DNA of 64,000 bases from Gracilariopsis chorda (lineage: Eukaryota; Rhodophyta; Florideophyceae; Gracilariales; Gracilariaceae): contig NBIV01000054.1 in the NCBI GenBank assembly GCA_003194525.1, forward strand, positions 186,001 to 250,000, read 5' to 3'. A program made the translations under genes and the position numbers. Position 1 is the stretch's first letter. The number at the start of each line of letters is the position of its first letter. Below, one piece after another: positions 1 through 9,625 of the stretch. Below the pieces are notes generated by a model, which saw only the letters and a program-made list of their open reading frames with translations, had not been told where the DNA came from and did not search any database.

Positions 1-216
1 GCGGGATAAAACGGGGATGTAGTTGGCGTGGGTGGGTGTGTTGATTGGTTGCAGTTGGATGGCGGTGAAGAGCACGATCAAAGACCGAAGAACGATGGGC
101 GTAAGCGGACGGACGACGCGTTTGAAGCGACGCAGGTGCAGGATGACTGAGTGGAAGGGCGAATTTCGCGGACGGGTGGAGCGAAGACGCGCCGGGCGGG
201 CGCAGACGTTGTACAT
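1..216 (-). CDS. possible 5' part of an unidentified gene running off the left edge
   Basis: From the ATG at 214-216 an open frame of 72 codons runs leftward with no stop to the window edge. The predicted N-terminus is Arg-rich and lacks acidic residues, and a hydrophobic stretch (around LIVLFTAIQL) begins near residue 47. That would fit a targeting or membrane sequence if the gene is real. C-rich codon use resembles the starts of other genes here. No domain is recognisable in so short a piece. It could equally be a chance open frame in GC-rich upstream DNA. Confidence 0.35.
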   Translation of the reverse strand, partial: MYNVCARPARLRSTRPRNSPFHSVILHLRRFKRVVRPLTPIVLRSLIVLFTAIQLQPINTPTHANYIPVLSR

Positions 217-539
217 GTTTGGAGCGCCGGAATGCTGAACGGTTGGGGGGTGGTGGTTTGTGAGAGATGGATCTTTATGGGGGCATGGTGGTTTGGGGAC
301 TTTGGACGGGCGCTCGAATTCGGCGGTGAGTCTAATTGAAACGGGGCGGCGCGTCCGCCGTGGGGACGGCGCTCGCGGAGCAGCCAGCCAGCCCTCTTCA
401 ACTCGGGGAGCTCCTTGCGGAGACACGTAGCTCTAATAGTAGATACGCACAGCTCAAAGCGGTGCGCGCCAGGGAGCGAGCGCGGGCAGCTGACGCGTCG
501 AATAAAGCGCGGCCGCCCGCTCTCTGGGCGCAGCGAAAG
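217..539. other. intergenic, GC-rich, no gene seen
   Basis: This is spacer between the possible left-edge gene and tRNA-Asn. A long antisense frame covers it but also runs through the tRNA, so I treat that frame as a by-product of high GC. No convincing control element was found. Confidence 0.5.
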
Positions 540-613
540 GTCTCCATAGCTCAGCTGGTTAGAGCGCGGGACTGTTAATCTCGAGGCCGTGGGTTCAAGC
601 CCCACTGGGGACT
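540..613 (+). tRNA. tRNA-Asn (anticodon GTT)
   Basis: A full cloverleaf folds by eye. The acceptor stem pairs 540-546 with 606-612, with one G-T pair. The D-stem is 549-552 with 562-565. The anticodon stem is 567-571 with 579-583 around the loop CTGTTAA, giving anticodon GTT at 574-576. The T-stem is 589-593 with 601-605 around TTCAAGC. No intron is present and a T-run at 627-630 can serve as the polymerase III terminator. The base at discriminator position 73 is T, whereas G is usual in eukaryotic tRNA-Asn. Confidence 0.93.
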
Positions 614-889
614 CTTCGCGACTCTCTTTTGTTCCTCGTCGGTGTGGACACGTGGCACACGCGTACACGTGCGCACGTGTTGCAGCTGTGACACGCTGTT
701 GGCGCGTTTTGCAGCCGGCAGCGGGGGGGCGGCGCTTTTCGCTCTGCCCAACGCGCCACGTCATGATTGGTCGCGCCGTGCGCAGCAGAGAAAAAGGCGT
801 CGCTCGACTTGTTGAGGATTCGACAAGCGCGACTGCAACAATGGCGGCACGTGCCGCACTGCCGCCTCGTCTGATCTCACCCATCGCTC
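614..889. other. spacer between tRNA-Asn and the G6PDH core promoter
   Basis: GC-rich DNA with alternating CACGTG-like stretches around 650-680. Two ATG-bearing frames cross it but neither has gene-like content. It probably holds upstream promoter elements of the G6PDH gene. Confidence 0.4.
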
Positions 890-898
890 TATATAAAA
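890..898 (+). promoter_or_regulatory. TATA box of the G6PDH gene
   Basis: The sequence TATATAAAA lies 107 bp before the chosen ATG at 1005. A start of transcription 25-30 bp downstream would fall near or just after the ATG at 912, which therefore is an unlikely initiator and supports the ATG at 1005. Confidence 0.65.
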
Positions 899-1004
899 TC
901 CGCGCGCTACCTTGGAGCGCCTCCTTTCCGCCCACCTTCTCCCCCCCCTCACCCCTCTAACACCCGCCCCTCTAACTCTTGCCGCTTTCTCCCACCACTT
1001 CGCC

Positions 1005-2663
1005 ATGCTCAGAGACGTCGTCCTTGTCAAGTCCGACCCGAAGCCCGTTCACCCGCCCACCACCCAACAGTCAGACATGACCCCCCCCACCACCGCCAAC
1101 GGCGTCGCCAGAACGCAGGAAAACCATAACGCGAAGGGCGATTATTACAAATGCGACTATCGCGCTGATACTCTTAGCGTCTTCGTTATTGGCGCTTCTG
1201 GGGACCTCGCGAAAAAGAAGACCTACCCCTCCCTGTTCGCTCTTTTCGCCTTTCATTACCTCCCTGAGGACTTTCTCATTGTCGGCTACGCTCGCTCTGC
1301 CAAATCTGACGACCACTTCCGAGACGCAATTCGCCCCTACCTCAAACACCCGCACTCCGAGCTTGTTGACCAGTTTCTGAGCCACTGTTACTACCGCCAT
1401 GGCAGCTCGTATAGCGATGAACAAGCTATTGAAACCATGTCTAAACAAATCGCAATCATGGAGAAAAGCACCCAGAAAACAGTCAATCGTCTCTTCTACT
1501 TTGCTATCCCGCCCGTCGCATTCGTCCCGGCTGCCGCCACTCTTAAGAAGAAGGCCGTCGGCCACACCGGATGGTCCCGCTTCATCGTGGAGAAACCGTT
1601 CGGCTCAGACATCAAGTCGTTTGAAAAACTCAACAACGACATGTCCGCCGTGCTGGAAGAGCAGGAAATGTTCCGTATTGATCACTACATCGGGAAGGAA
1701 GCCGTGCAGAATCTGCTCGTTATGCGCTTTGCAAACACCACCTTTGAGCCCTTGTGGAACAACAAGTATATTGATTCCGTCATCATCTCCTTCAAGGAGG
1801 ACTTCGGAACAAAAGGTCGTGGTGGATATTTCGATAAGAATGGAATGATTCGAGATGTTGTCCAGAATCATATCATGCAAATCGTTACCATGTTCGCTAT
1901 GGAACCGCCCGCACGACCTACTGGAGACTATATCCGCGATGAAAAGGTGAAGGTGCTGCAGGCTATCCCGGCCATTAGAAAGGACGACTGTATTACTGGA
2001 CAGTATATCTCTGATGATGAACGTCGTGAACCGGGCTATACTGAAGATGAAGGCGTTCCGGATGACTCTAAAACGGAGACTGGAGCTGCTATGGTTATGT
2101 ACATCAATAACTCTCGCTGGGAGGGTGTTCCGTTCATTCTTCGTGCTGGAAAAGCTCTTAATGAGTCCAAGAGTGAGATTCGTGTGCAGTTCAAGAAGAG
2201 TCCAGGTAGCAGCTTGATGTTCGGCGCTGTCGACAGTGAAGATGGGTATGGTACTGGACAGGAAGCAGTTGAGAGGAATGAACTCGTCATTCGTCTTAAA
2301 CCGGATGAAGCTATCTATCTTAAGATGAATATCAAGGCACCGGGACTTAGCGGTGATCCGGTTGTCTCTGAACTTGACCTCACCTACAAATCTCGCTTCC
2401 CGGATCAATTCTCAAAGTTGCCCGATGCGTACACTAGATTGATCTTGCAGGTTTTGCGCGGTGATGCAGCTACCTTTGTCAGACATGATGAGTTGAGAGA
2501 GGCTTGGAGAATCTTCACTCCGTTGTTGCATTCCATTGGGCGGGGTGAAATTGAACCTATCAAGTATAAGGCGTTTAGTAGGGGACCTAAGGAATGGGAT
2601 GAATTATGTGCAAAGCATGGCTTTGTATATGGTGGTGCTTCGTATCATTGGAAGACGACCTGA
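1005..2663 (+). CDS. glucose-6-phosphate 1-dehydrogenase
   Basis: Oxidises glucose 6-phosphate to 6-phosphogluconolactone with NADP+, the entry step of the oxidative pentose phosphate pathway and a main NADPH source. The 552-residue product has the Rossmann dinucleotide motif GASGDLAKKK at about 63-72, the EKPFG substrate-binding motif at 196-200 and the family signature RIDHYIGKE at 224-232, whose His and Lys act in catalysis and substrate binding. Length fits the family. Residues 1-50 form a Pro/Thr-rich tail that is not clearly a transit peptide, so a cytosolic enzyme is the simplest reading. The ATG at 1005 was chosen because it follows the TATA box at a normal distance and has a good context; in-frame ATGs also exist at 912 and 1077. 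No intron is needed. Confidence 0.95.
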   Translation: MLRDVVLVKSDPKPVHPPTTQQSDMTPPTTANGVARTQENHNAKGDYYKCDYRADTLSVFVIGASGDLAKKKTYPSLFALFAFHYLPEDFLIVGYARSAKSDDHFRDAIRPYLKHPHSELVDQFLSHCYYRHGSSYSDEQAIETMSKQIAIMEKSTQKTVNRLFYFAIPPVAFVPAAATLKKKAVGHTGWSRFIVEKPFGSDIKSFEKLNNDMSAVLEEQEMFRIDHYIGKEAVQNLLVMRFANTTFEPLWNNKYIDSVIISFKEDFGTKGRGGYFDKNGMIRDVVQNHIMQIVTMFAMEPPARPTGDYIRDEKVKVLQAIPAIRKDDCITGQYISDDERREPGYTEDEGVPDDSKTETGAAMVMYINNSRWEGVPFILRAGKALNESKSEIRVQFKKSPGSSLMFGAVDSEDGYGTGQEAVERNELVIRLKPDEAIYLKMNIKAPGLSGDPVVSELDLTYKSRFPDQFSKLPDAYTRLILQVLRGDAATFVRHDELREAWRIFTPLLHSIGRGEIEPIKYKAFSRGPKEWDELCAKHGFVYGGASYHWKTT

Positions 2664-4446
2664 AAGGGGTTGACCAGGCGTTTATTTCATTAGTAAATCC
2701 ATGTAGCTAATTATTTACATATATACTGGCGTGAAAACTGGCTCGTGACCTTTACCATCTTGTTGTGCTTTTTGAGGTACCCGATCTTGACGTTTCTGGC
2801 TGTAGCGCTCGAGTTTGGCCTACCGTCAGAGATAGAAGCTGAAGGGTTACTTTCTATGAGCTGCGTGAGATGATTGACAGAACTCGATTGTCGGGGAAGG
2901 TTTCATTGGCCGTGTTAGCATTTGGTTAATGCATTGTTGTTCGGAGAAAAGAGTCATTGCGGAATGCGACGTGTTGCCAGCGCTCCGTGGTAAAGATAGC
3001 TTTTTGTATAATATTATTGTTATGTATAAAGCCTTTAATATGCAAACTCAGTGTGAGATCGCAATGCGCTGATGTAGCAATACAACAAAGTCACAAACCT
3101 GCTCACCAGAAGGAATGCGCCACGAAAATACGTTCCTCCTCACGCAAGATGTCACAGCGTTGGTTCACTTCACGGGGTCGAAATAGCAATGCAGAAACAA
3201 GGAGCTGCCTGGAATACCTGGGCGAGGATTGATGCGTGACGTGGCACAGGGGGCTCATGCTGCACTCCGCTTCATCAAGGGCATGGCATTCGCCCATCTC
3301 ACTGGATTTGCTTCCCCTTCGCGAATTTCGTTGGTTATCTACAGGTTTGTGGTCAGATCGTGATGAGCTTTTCGAGTCCAACATGTCTGCGTTGCTGCTG
3401 AGAGCGTACTGCCTTATTCCTTCTTACCAACAGGAAAAGAACGATCCCCTTCCGAATGCTTCGAATTCAGCATGCCTTATGCTCAGGATTCGTGAGACAT
3501 GTTCAATTTCAAACAGAAGGCACCAATGTTGGAGCAAGATTCAAAGCAATTTCGGAATTGGTAGTGTGCGCCCACAAACAACACACAAAGCGATACTGAC
3601 ATTGTATTAGTGAGAAAGAGAAAAGATGTTCCTGTTTCTCAACGTTTTGTGCAGAGACGTCCCCCATCCCTAAATGGTGTACTAGCGCCGGGAGGAACCC
3701 TCTACGTCTGGTTTTGTGAGATGGGAAGCAGCGTGCTTTTATAGATCTCCGACGTTCTCTCCTTGCTTAGGGAGTTAAGTTGACTACGACCAGCGGAATA
3801 CGACATGCGTCCACGGCAGAGTCGCTGACGTTTGTTCGGAAGTTCTCAATCACGGAAGAACTGTTACTTAAGGACAGAGTTCTCCGTAGGCGGAATAGGT
3901 CCTGCCGCAACATTAGAGTGAGCTAGATCGCTAGCCCTCTAGTTGCAAGGGTAAGAGACGAACGAACGATTGGTACCATGGGTTAAGAGGATTGTGCTGA
4001 ACTGTTGTTAGAACGCGTACAACTTCCTAATGGTGTACAATTTAGTCAATACGTGGTAAATTGAATTTACATAGTGTACCACGTACAAGTAGGAACGCGA
4101 ACGTCACCCTCAGTTACCGAACAGTCGCCTAGTAACCTCAACCCTATATGAAGAGCCATGGATACACGCAGAGCAAGAAGGAGCTCCCGGCAGCTTCTTA
4201 GTGCCGATTATTTGCTTGACACAGGACACGATGCCCCCCCACACTGCAATACGATGGATTTCGCGCTCGTATTCGAAGCTCGCCCGACAACTGCGCAGTT
4301 CGTTGTCTTCTGCTTCGCTGCACGGCTGCCTTCTTGCTCTCGTAGCCTGACATTGAACAATCGAGGATCAAATTCCCACGAGGCTGCAACAAACTCCAAG
4401 AGGTTGCTCGTCGCGATACCCAAGGTACCTTTTCGGTGTGAACGCA
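2664..4446. other. 1.8-kb intergenic region, no gene recognised
   Basis: Only short frames without gene-like content occur. An 8-bp inverted repeat ACGTGGTA/TACCACGT lies at 4051-4058 and 4077-4084. The stretch 3680-3940 has several small stem-loop possibilities but matches no RNA family I can name. A weak TATA-like CTATATG near 4142-4148 could serve the STAND reading frame. A short upstream frame (4158-4457) overlaps its start. Confidence 0.45.
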
Positions 4447-7400
4447 ATGGTGCTTGATGTTATTGGGTTGGTTGACGTGGTTGAGAGTCGTCTAGCAGAC
4501 TTTCGCATACGTCTTGACAGGTTTCGGCAGCACCCTCAACAGTACGCTATGCTTGTTGCTGCTCATGATCGAATATGCGAAAAGCTCAGGTATCTGCATG
4601 CCTCATTATCAGAAACATCGAACGAGGAGACAAAACGCGACATGCGGCTGTTTCAAGCGCACATTAATTCTGCAGACTCTGATCTCAGTTCTCTGAGCGA
4701 ATACCTTAGCATACCCTCGAATGGACTTGATTCTCAGAGCTCTGGCGGATCACGAAGACTAAAACGGATTGCTAACGCGTTTTCGAAGGCTAGCGCAAAA
4801 ACGAGAGCAATCCAGAGAACAACGCGTAACGAAGAGACTCTGTCTTCAGTGCAGAACCATTTGAATAATGCATGGCGTGTGCTGAACGAAATAAGATTGG
4901 TTCGCATCGAAGAAGGAATCAAGGCAATCACTCTGGGTGAACGTGAGGAGTTCAAGGGCAGAGTTGTAGTTCAGCCAAACCCAGAAAACCTTGTCCTTGA
5001 CTTTGAGTCCATGGACGAAAACGGCGCAGCTGTCACGTGTGAAGGTAAGTTGAAACAAGCTATAATGCAACCAGGCAGCTCCTTCGTTAGTGTGATCGAT
5101 GGAATTGTAACCGGTGCCATAGGTGGTGGTGGAATGGGCAAGAGCTGCGCAGTTCGCGGACTTACCGCCTTGCAGGAAGTGCGGGATATGTTCCCTGGAG
5201 GGATCTATGAGATATCGCTGGGCTTGGATGCTGGGGAACTCACGTTGAAGAAGGAATTGTGTAACTGTATCGAGATGTCAGGAGGAGTAATACTCGCAAA
5301 GCAGACAATGTCTGAAAGAAACATGAACGAGGTTATTCGCAAGGCTGAGGGATAGTTCGGCAATGAGAAGGCACTCTTCATCGTAGACGATGTATGGGAA
5401 AATGAGGAGATATCGCGGAACTCACTCTTTTCGTTGAAACGGTTGCTCGGTTCAGTGGGAAGTCGCATGGTATTCACGTCCAGAAGTTCATCAATGAAGG
5501 CGATTTCACGTGATGCTGTGGAGTTTGGACTTCGAGAACCCCTCTCAAACACGTCTCGGCGAATGATTCTGGAAAACGCTCAGATGAAGGAGAACGATAT
5601 TAAAGTAAAAAGAAATTCTGCCAGTCTCAGTACCCTATTGAAAGTGTGCGGGGGTCTTCCGGTGGCACTAGCAGTAGCGGGGCAGCTTGTTCGGGAACAC
5701 GGAAGTGAATTTGATGACCCATTCGGAGAGGTCCTGACGAGAATCGAATGCCATGAAGGGGAAGTACAAATGTACAATGTTCCTGGATACGGAGCCCTTT
5801 CCGGTCTTCTTGATGCCGCAATACAGTTTTGTCAGAGGCGTCACAGTCACGAATGGACGCAAAGGACGGGAGTTTCATTTGAAAACCTTGTACTCTCACT
5901 TTGTGTTCTTAAGAGACAACAGTTTGCACCGGTTGGTATGTTGCGACGATTATGGGGTTTAGAAAATGATTCATCTACAAGAGAATTAGTCAAAATTATG
6001 AAGAATGCCGGACTGGTTAAGGAAGAGATCATGCAGGGGAAGTATAAACAGGTTCCAGGAATTCGGTTGCATGATCTAATACATGCCCACTTTCACACCA
6101 AAGCGGGAGGGAGGAGGGAAAAATATCACAAACAGTTTTTGAGTAGATACATTGAACACGATCCGCAACAGGCATATCGAGCTTGGTGGCAAGTTGATGG
6201 GCAAGAAGACAACTACATATATCTCAACATATTCACTCACTTGTTGATGGCCGGTTTGAACAACGAAGCTGCGCTTTTGTCGTTGGATCCAAGATGGACA
6301 GTGAAACAATTTCGCGTTAACGGGGAGGTGCAAGTCTTTTACGATCATTCTTGGTTAAAAACTAATCTGGTGAAGGTGAAATCGATTCCTACCAGTGACC
6401 TAGCGGGGATACCAGAAGCCTTGGAGCTAATAAGCGATGCCATAACTCTAGCAGCTCCGTACGTAGTTCGCAACGAAAGAGAAATATGGTTTCAGCTCTA
6501 TGGGCGACTGCTGCAGCGAGAAAGTATTGTTTTAGATGGATACTTGGAAAAAATTCGGAGGCATGCAGAGAGATCATGGCTACGGGCAGCAGGAAAATGC
6601 ATGACACAAGCTGGCGGGTTGATTACTGGTTTATGGGCTATGGACAGGGCAAAGTTTTTGGTTTTAGATGTGTGGGTCGGACAAGATGATTGGGTCCTTG
6701 TCTTCGGAAAGATAAAGCACGCTGAATCTGAAGTATATGAGATGTGGCGGTTGGAAAAACGCAGTCAAAGCAAGCAGAAGCGCATATGGTTCGTGACAAT
6801 TCGGGGCAAAGCGATGCAAAGCTTTGCTAGTGACAACGGGCGTAAGCTAGGGTTGGTGGTGGGGGATGGACGCCTTCAATTATGGGATACGGAGAATGAC
6901 AAGCAACTAGGCTGTGAACAAAACAGCTGTGAGCAAAACAGCTGTGAACAAGACGCCCAAGACGCGACTGAGTTTGGAAAGTTTTCTGCCAACGGGACAA
7001 TGTGAGCATTCGTAAGCCGTAAGACGAAAATAAAAGTTTGGAAGGTTGGCGATGAGAAAGCTGAAGAGATGTGTTCCTTGAATGGTCCTCGATCTGTAAG
7101 TAGCTTTTGTTGGTCAGTGGATGGGAAATCGGTGGCGGTCGGGTGCAGGGACGGACATGTTACGCTGTGGGATTTGAACAGCAAAGAAGTCAAGAAGGAG
7201 TTTGATATTGGACATGGAAACAGAATTATAAACTTGGTCTGGTCGGGCGACGGTGTCATAGCCACCTATGCTGCGAAGAAAGGAATGAGCATTTGGGATG
7301 TACCTTTCAGGGAAGGCAAGGTCCCACGCGAAATATTCCAATCGCAGAACGTTTGGTGGCATATGAAATGGTCGCCAGATGGACGCTATTTGGCTGTTGC

Positions 7401-8457
7401 AACAACGGACACGCATCGCCGACGTATTTCTGGAAAGGTGACCGTGTTGGAAATGCACAAGGCGTCAGGGGCACAGGAGGTTAGTGTTTTCAACTGCTGG
7501 AAGCCCATAGTATGTCTGAATTGGTCTCACAATGGGAAGAGATTGGTTTTCGGTGATATGTCTAGGATCGTGTGGATGGCTCAGCCATTGTCAGCCGACG
7601 GAAAACAAGCAATCCAAGGGACTGAAGAGGAGAAGCAGGATGTTGTTCGTTTGCCGGGGCAGGAAGAGAGACAGAAGACGAACGAAGACATTGAGGACAT
7701 TGAAGCAATTAAACGGTATGAATGTGATCGCCACCTTCTGGGCGACGGTGAACTACTCGCAGATGTTTTCTCGGATAGGGTGTCCGTGTGGAACATACAG
7801 AGCCGAGAACCGGTTTTGTCTCTTCGAAGCGAGACAGAACTTCGTCGTGTTGTGACGGAAGAGCTAAGCAAATCCCAATTGTCTCGCCACGGAAACGCGG
7901 CGCTCAGCAAAGACGGTTCGAAATTCGCGGCGCGTACAAGGCGGATTTTGAGTGTGTGCAACACACATGAGAAGGAGTGGTGGCATTCTGAAGACAGGTA
8001 CCTTTTTAAGACTTTATCACTCTCTGATGATGGACGGTTTCTGTGCGGGCTGAGTAACAGTACATTCTCTATTGAGGTATTGGAATTCGACGGTTTAGAG
8101 GGTGAAGACGTGGCAAGCAGTTTGCCTTTGCGACGAGAGGTTCATAAGCTTTGCTTCGACAAGCAAAACGACGTGCTCATTGAATACGTGATGCGCGAAA
8201 GTGACTTGGCGGACGACTCAGTGGAGCAGTTTAGTGTGTGGCGATGGCGATCACAAAGTGCGGATGAACTAGCACTGCCTCTGAACAAGCGACGCGCGTG
8301 TCTGGTCGGGGGAAGGAAGTTCTTTGATGAGAAAGGACGCTGTCTTGCGACTTTTGAAGAAGAATTTGAGCAGTGGGGTTTCAGCGAAGAGAGCGGCGCG
8401 CTGACTATGTTGACCGACGACGGACGGCTGGTCAGGTGTTTCCTAGAAACAACTTGA
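4447..8457 (+). pseudogene. STAND NTPase (NB-ARC with C-terminal WD40 repeats), two in-frame stops
   Basis: One frame runs 1336 codons, broken only by TAG at 5353-5355 (codon 303) and TGA at 7003-7005 (codon 853). Residues 1-100 are a helical N-terminal domain of unknown class. NB-ARC motifs follow in order: P-loop GGGGMGKS at about 226-233, kinase-2 LFIVDDVW just after the first stop, an RNBS-B-like SRMVFTSR, the GLPL-type CGGLPVALAVAG (near 5650), and an MHD-like LHD in RLHDLIHAHF (near 6065). The C-terminal half is WD40-like, with repeats such as GHVTLWDL. Such APAF1/NLR-type ATPases act as ligand-gated oligomerising switches, often in defence or cell death. Similarity is continuous across both stops. 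TGA falls where WD repeats usually have Leu (NGTM-stop-AFVS), so TTA to TGA is one possible single change. A recent pseudogene is likeliest; readthrough or assembly errors are alternatives. The ATG at 4447 is preferred over GTG at 4438. Confidence 0.8.
6913..6957 (+). repeat. three 15-bp tandem repeats inside the STAND frame
   Basis: The unit TGTGAACAAAACAGC occurs three times with few changes and encodes CEQNS, CEQNS and CEQDA. It lies just before the WD-like segment that holds the second stop. Because the unit is a multiple of three it keeps the frame and looks like an expanded surface loop. Confidence 0.85.
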
Positions 8458-9241
8458 CGGAGATCTTAAGGATGCAGGCCGCTTCTCAGAATTGGTAGTT
8501 ACCATTTTGAAAGCGCGTCCTGAGTTGTTGCGAGGCCAAACATACATACAATCTGCGAGGGTACGGGCGAGTGGAAATGAGTGATAGTATTCCCTCTCTC
8601 TGACGTTATTGCATTTGGAGTGGATTCAAGAGCAAATACCTGTACAGTATATTCGTCTAACTGCTGTTTGAACTCCGAGACAGACCGCACACTTGGAGCA
8701 GTCAGGAGAAAAGAATATACCTTTGTGCCGAGAAGATTGTTCCAAAACTAGTGCAAACTGAGGAAGCCGAGCGACCTGAAGGTGCCCACATTGCTTTCAC
8801 CGCCAAGATGCAAACGGATGCTTTCCCAAGGGGGTGGGTTGCAACAATAATAGGGTCATGGCGTATGACAACATGCACAACGGTAACACGCGCCATCCAA
8901 AAGCTTCTTGGAGGTCCGTGCAGGTTCGATGAGATCTTTCATCAACAGACAACAGAAACCCAATCAAACAGCGCCAAGCGTATTCGTCCACAGCTGGAGG
9001 CGTTGGTAGGGTGAAGCCACAGCGAGCTCATCGAGATATTTGGCTCAAACAGCTCCACGCTACATCCTGCATTCTGCGCTCTCTTTCCCACACTTGACAG
9101 CCCGCACATTTCCTATTCTCGTTCGTGTCAAGTATTCATCCCGCTCCACCGCCACCGTCACCGCCACCTCCACCAGTGCGCCCACCTCGCTTCCAAGCTC
9201 CCGCCTCAGCGACGTTTCTCCATCACCCTCAACACTTCGCA
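8458..9241. other. intergenic, no gene seen
   Basis: Downstream flank of the STAND frame and upstream region of the plastid-protein gene. Short frames occur on both strands without recognisable content. The last 150 bp are C-rich and CT-rich, as before other start codons in this window, and probably represent the 5' untranslated region. Confidence 0.45.
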
Positions 9242-9625
9242 ATGGCTTTCATCACCTCCTCTGTCTCCGCCATCCGTCCGGCGAACCTCGCCGCCACCAA
9301 GCGGTGCGCCTTGTCGGGAGCGAGCGTCTCCCACCGCGTGGCAAGCTCCCGTCGGGTCGCCCCCGTGCGAATGAGCACGTACTGGGAAGGTGAATACCCT
9401 CCGTCAGAGATTCTCGGTCTCGGCAAGGACGTCCCGTCCTCTCTATTCGTCTTCTCATCTGCCATTGCACTCCTACTTGGTTGCTACTGCGTCTATCAGA
9501 GCAACCTCATCAACCCCCTTTCCTCTGAATCGGTCAATCCGCAGTTCATTGTCGGAAGCCTGCTCGTGCCCATTTCATGGGGTCTTCACGTCGCTGGATG
9601 GATCCAGGGCAAGAACAACAAGTAA
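9242..9625 (+). CDS. plastid-targeted two-helix thylakoid-type membrane protein
   Basis: A 127-residue protein starting MAFITSSVSA, followed by a Ser/Ala/Arg-rich, acid-free segment to about residue 44. This is the look of a red-algal plastid transit peptide with its early Phe. The mature part has a conserved-looking lumenal or stromal start (YWEGEYPPSEILGLGKDVP), a first membrane helix at about 67-88 and a second at about 102-122 (near FIVGSLLVPISWGLHVAGW), then a short basic tail. Size, targeting and two helices fit a nuclear-encoded small photosystem subunit such as PsaO, but I cannot confirm which one. The ATG at 9242 is chosen because the frame upstream is only Pro-rich low complexity. 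Confidence 0.75.
   Translation: MAFITSSVSAIRPANLAATKRCALSGASVSHRVASSRRVAPVRMSTYWEGEYPPSEILGLGKDVPSSLFVFSSAIALLLGCYCVYQSNLINPLSSESVNPQFIVGSLLVPISWGLHVAGWIQGKNNK

Noticed and set aside
78..935. Long minus-strand open frame of 285 codons
   Set aside because: It runs antisense through the tRNA-Asn gene and the G6PDH promoter, and its residue content reflects GC-rich DNA rather than a protein family.
3680..3940. Possible structured RNA
   Set aside because: Small stem-loops can be drawn, but no conserved core of SRP RNA, RNase P RNA, U6 or another family could be matched.
5332..5355. A 24-nt GT...AG segment that would remove the first stop of the STAND gene as a mini-intron
   Set aside because: It is too short for a normal spliceosomal intron, lacks a donor consensus, and its sequence reads as ordinary coding sequence. 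The one real intron found here is 100 bp with a GTAAGT donor.
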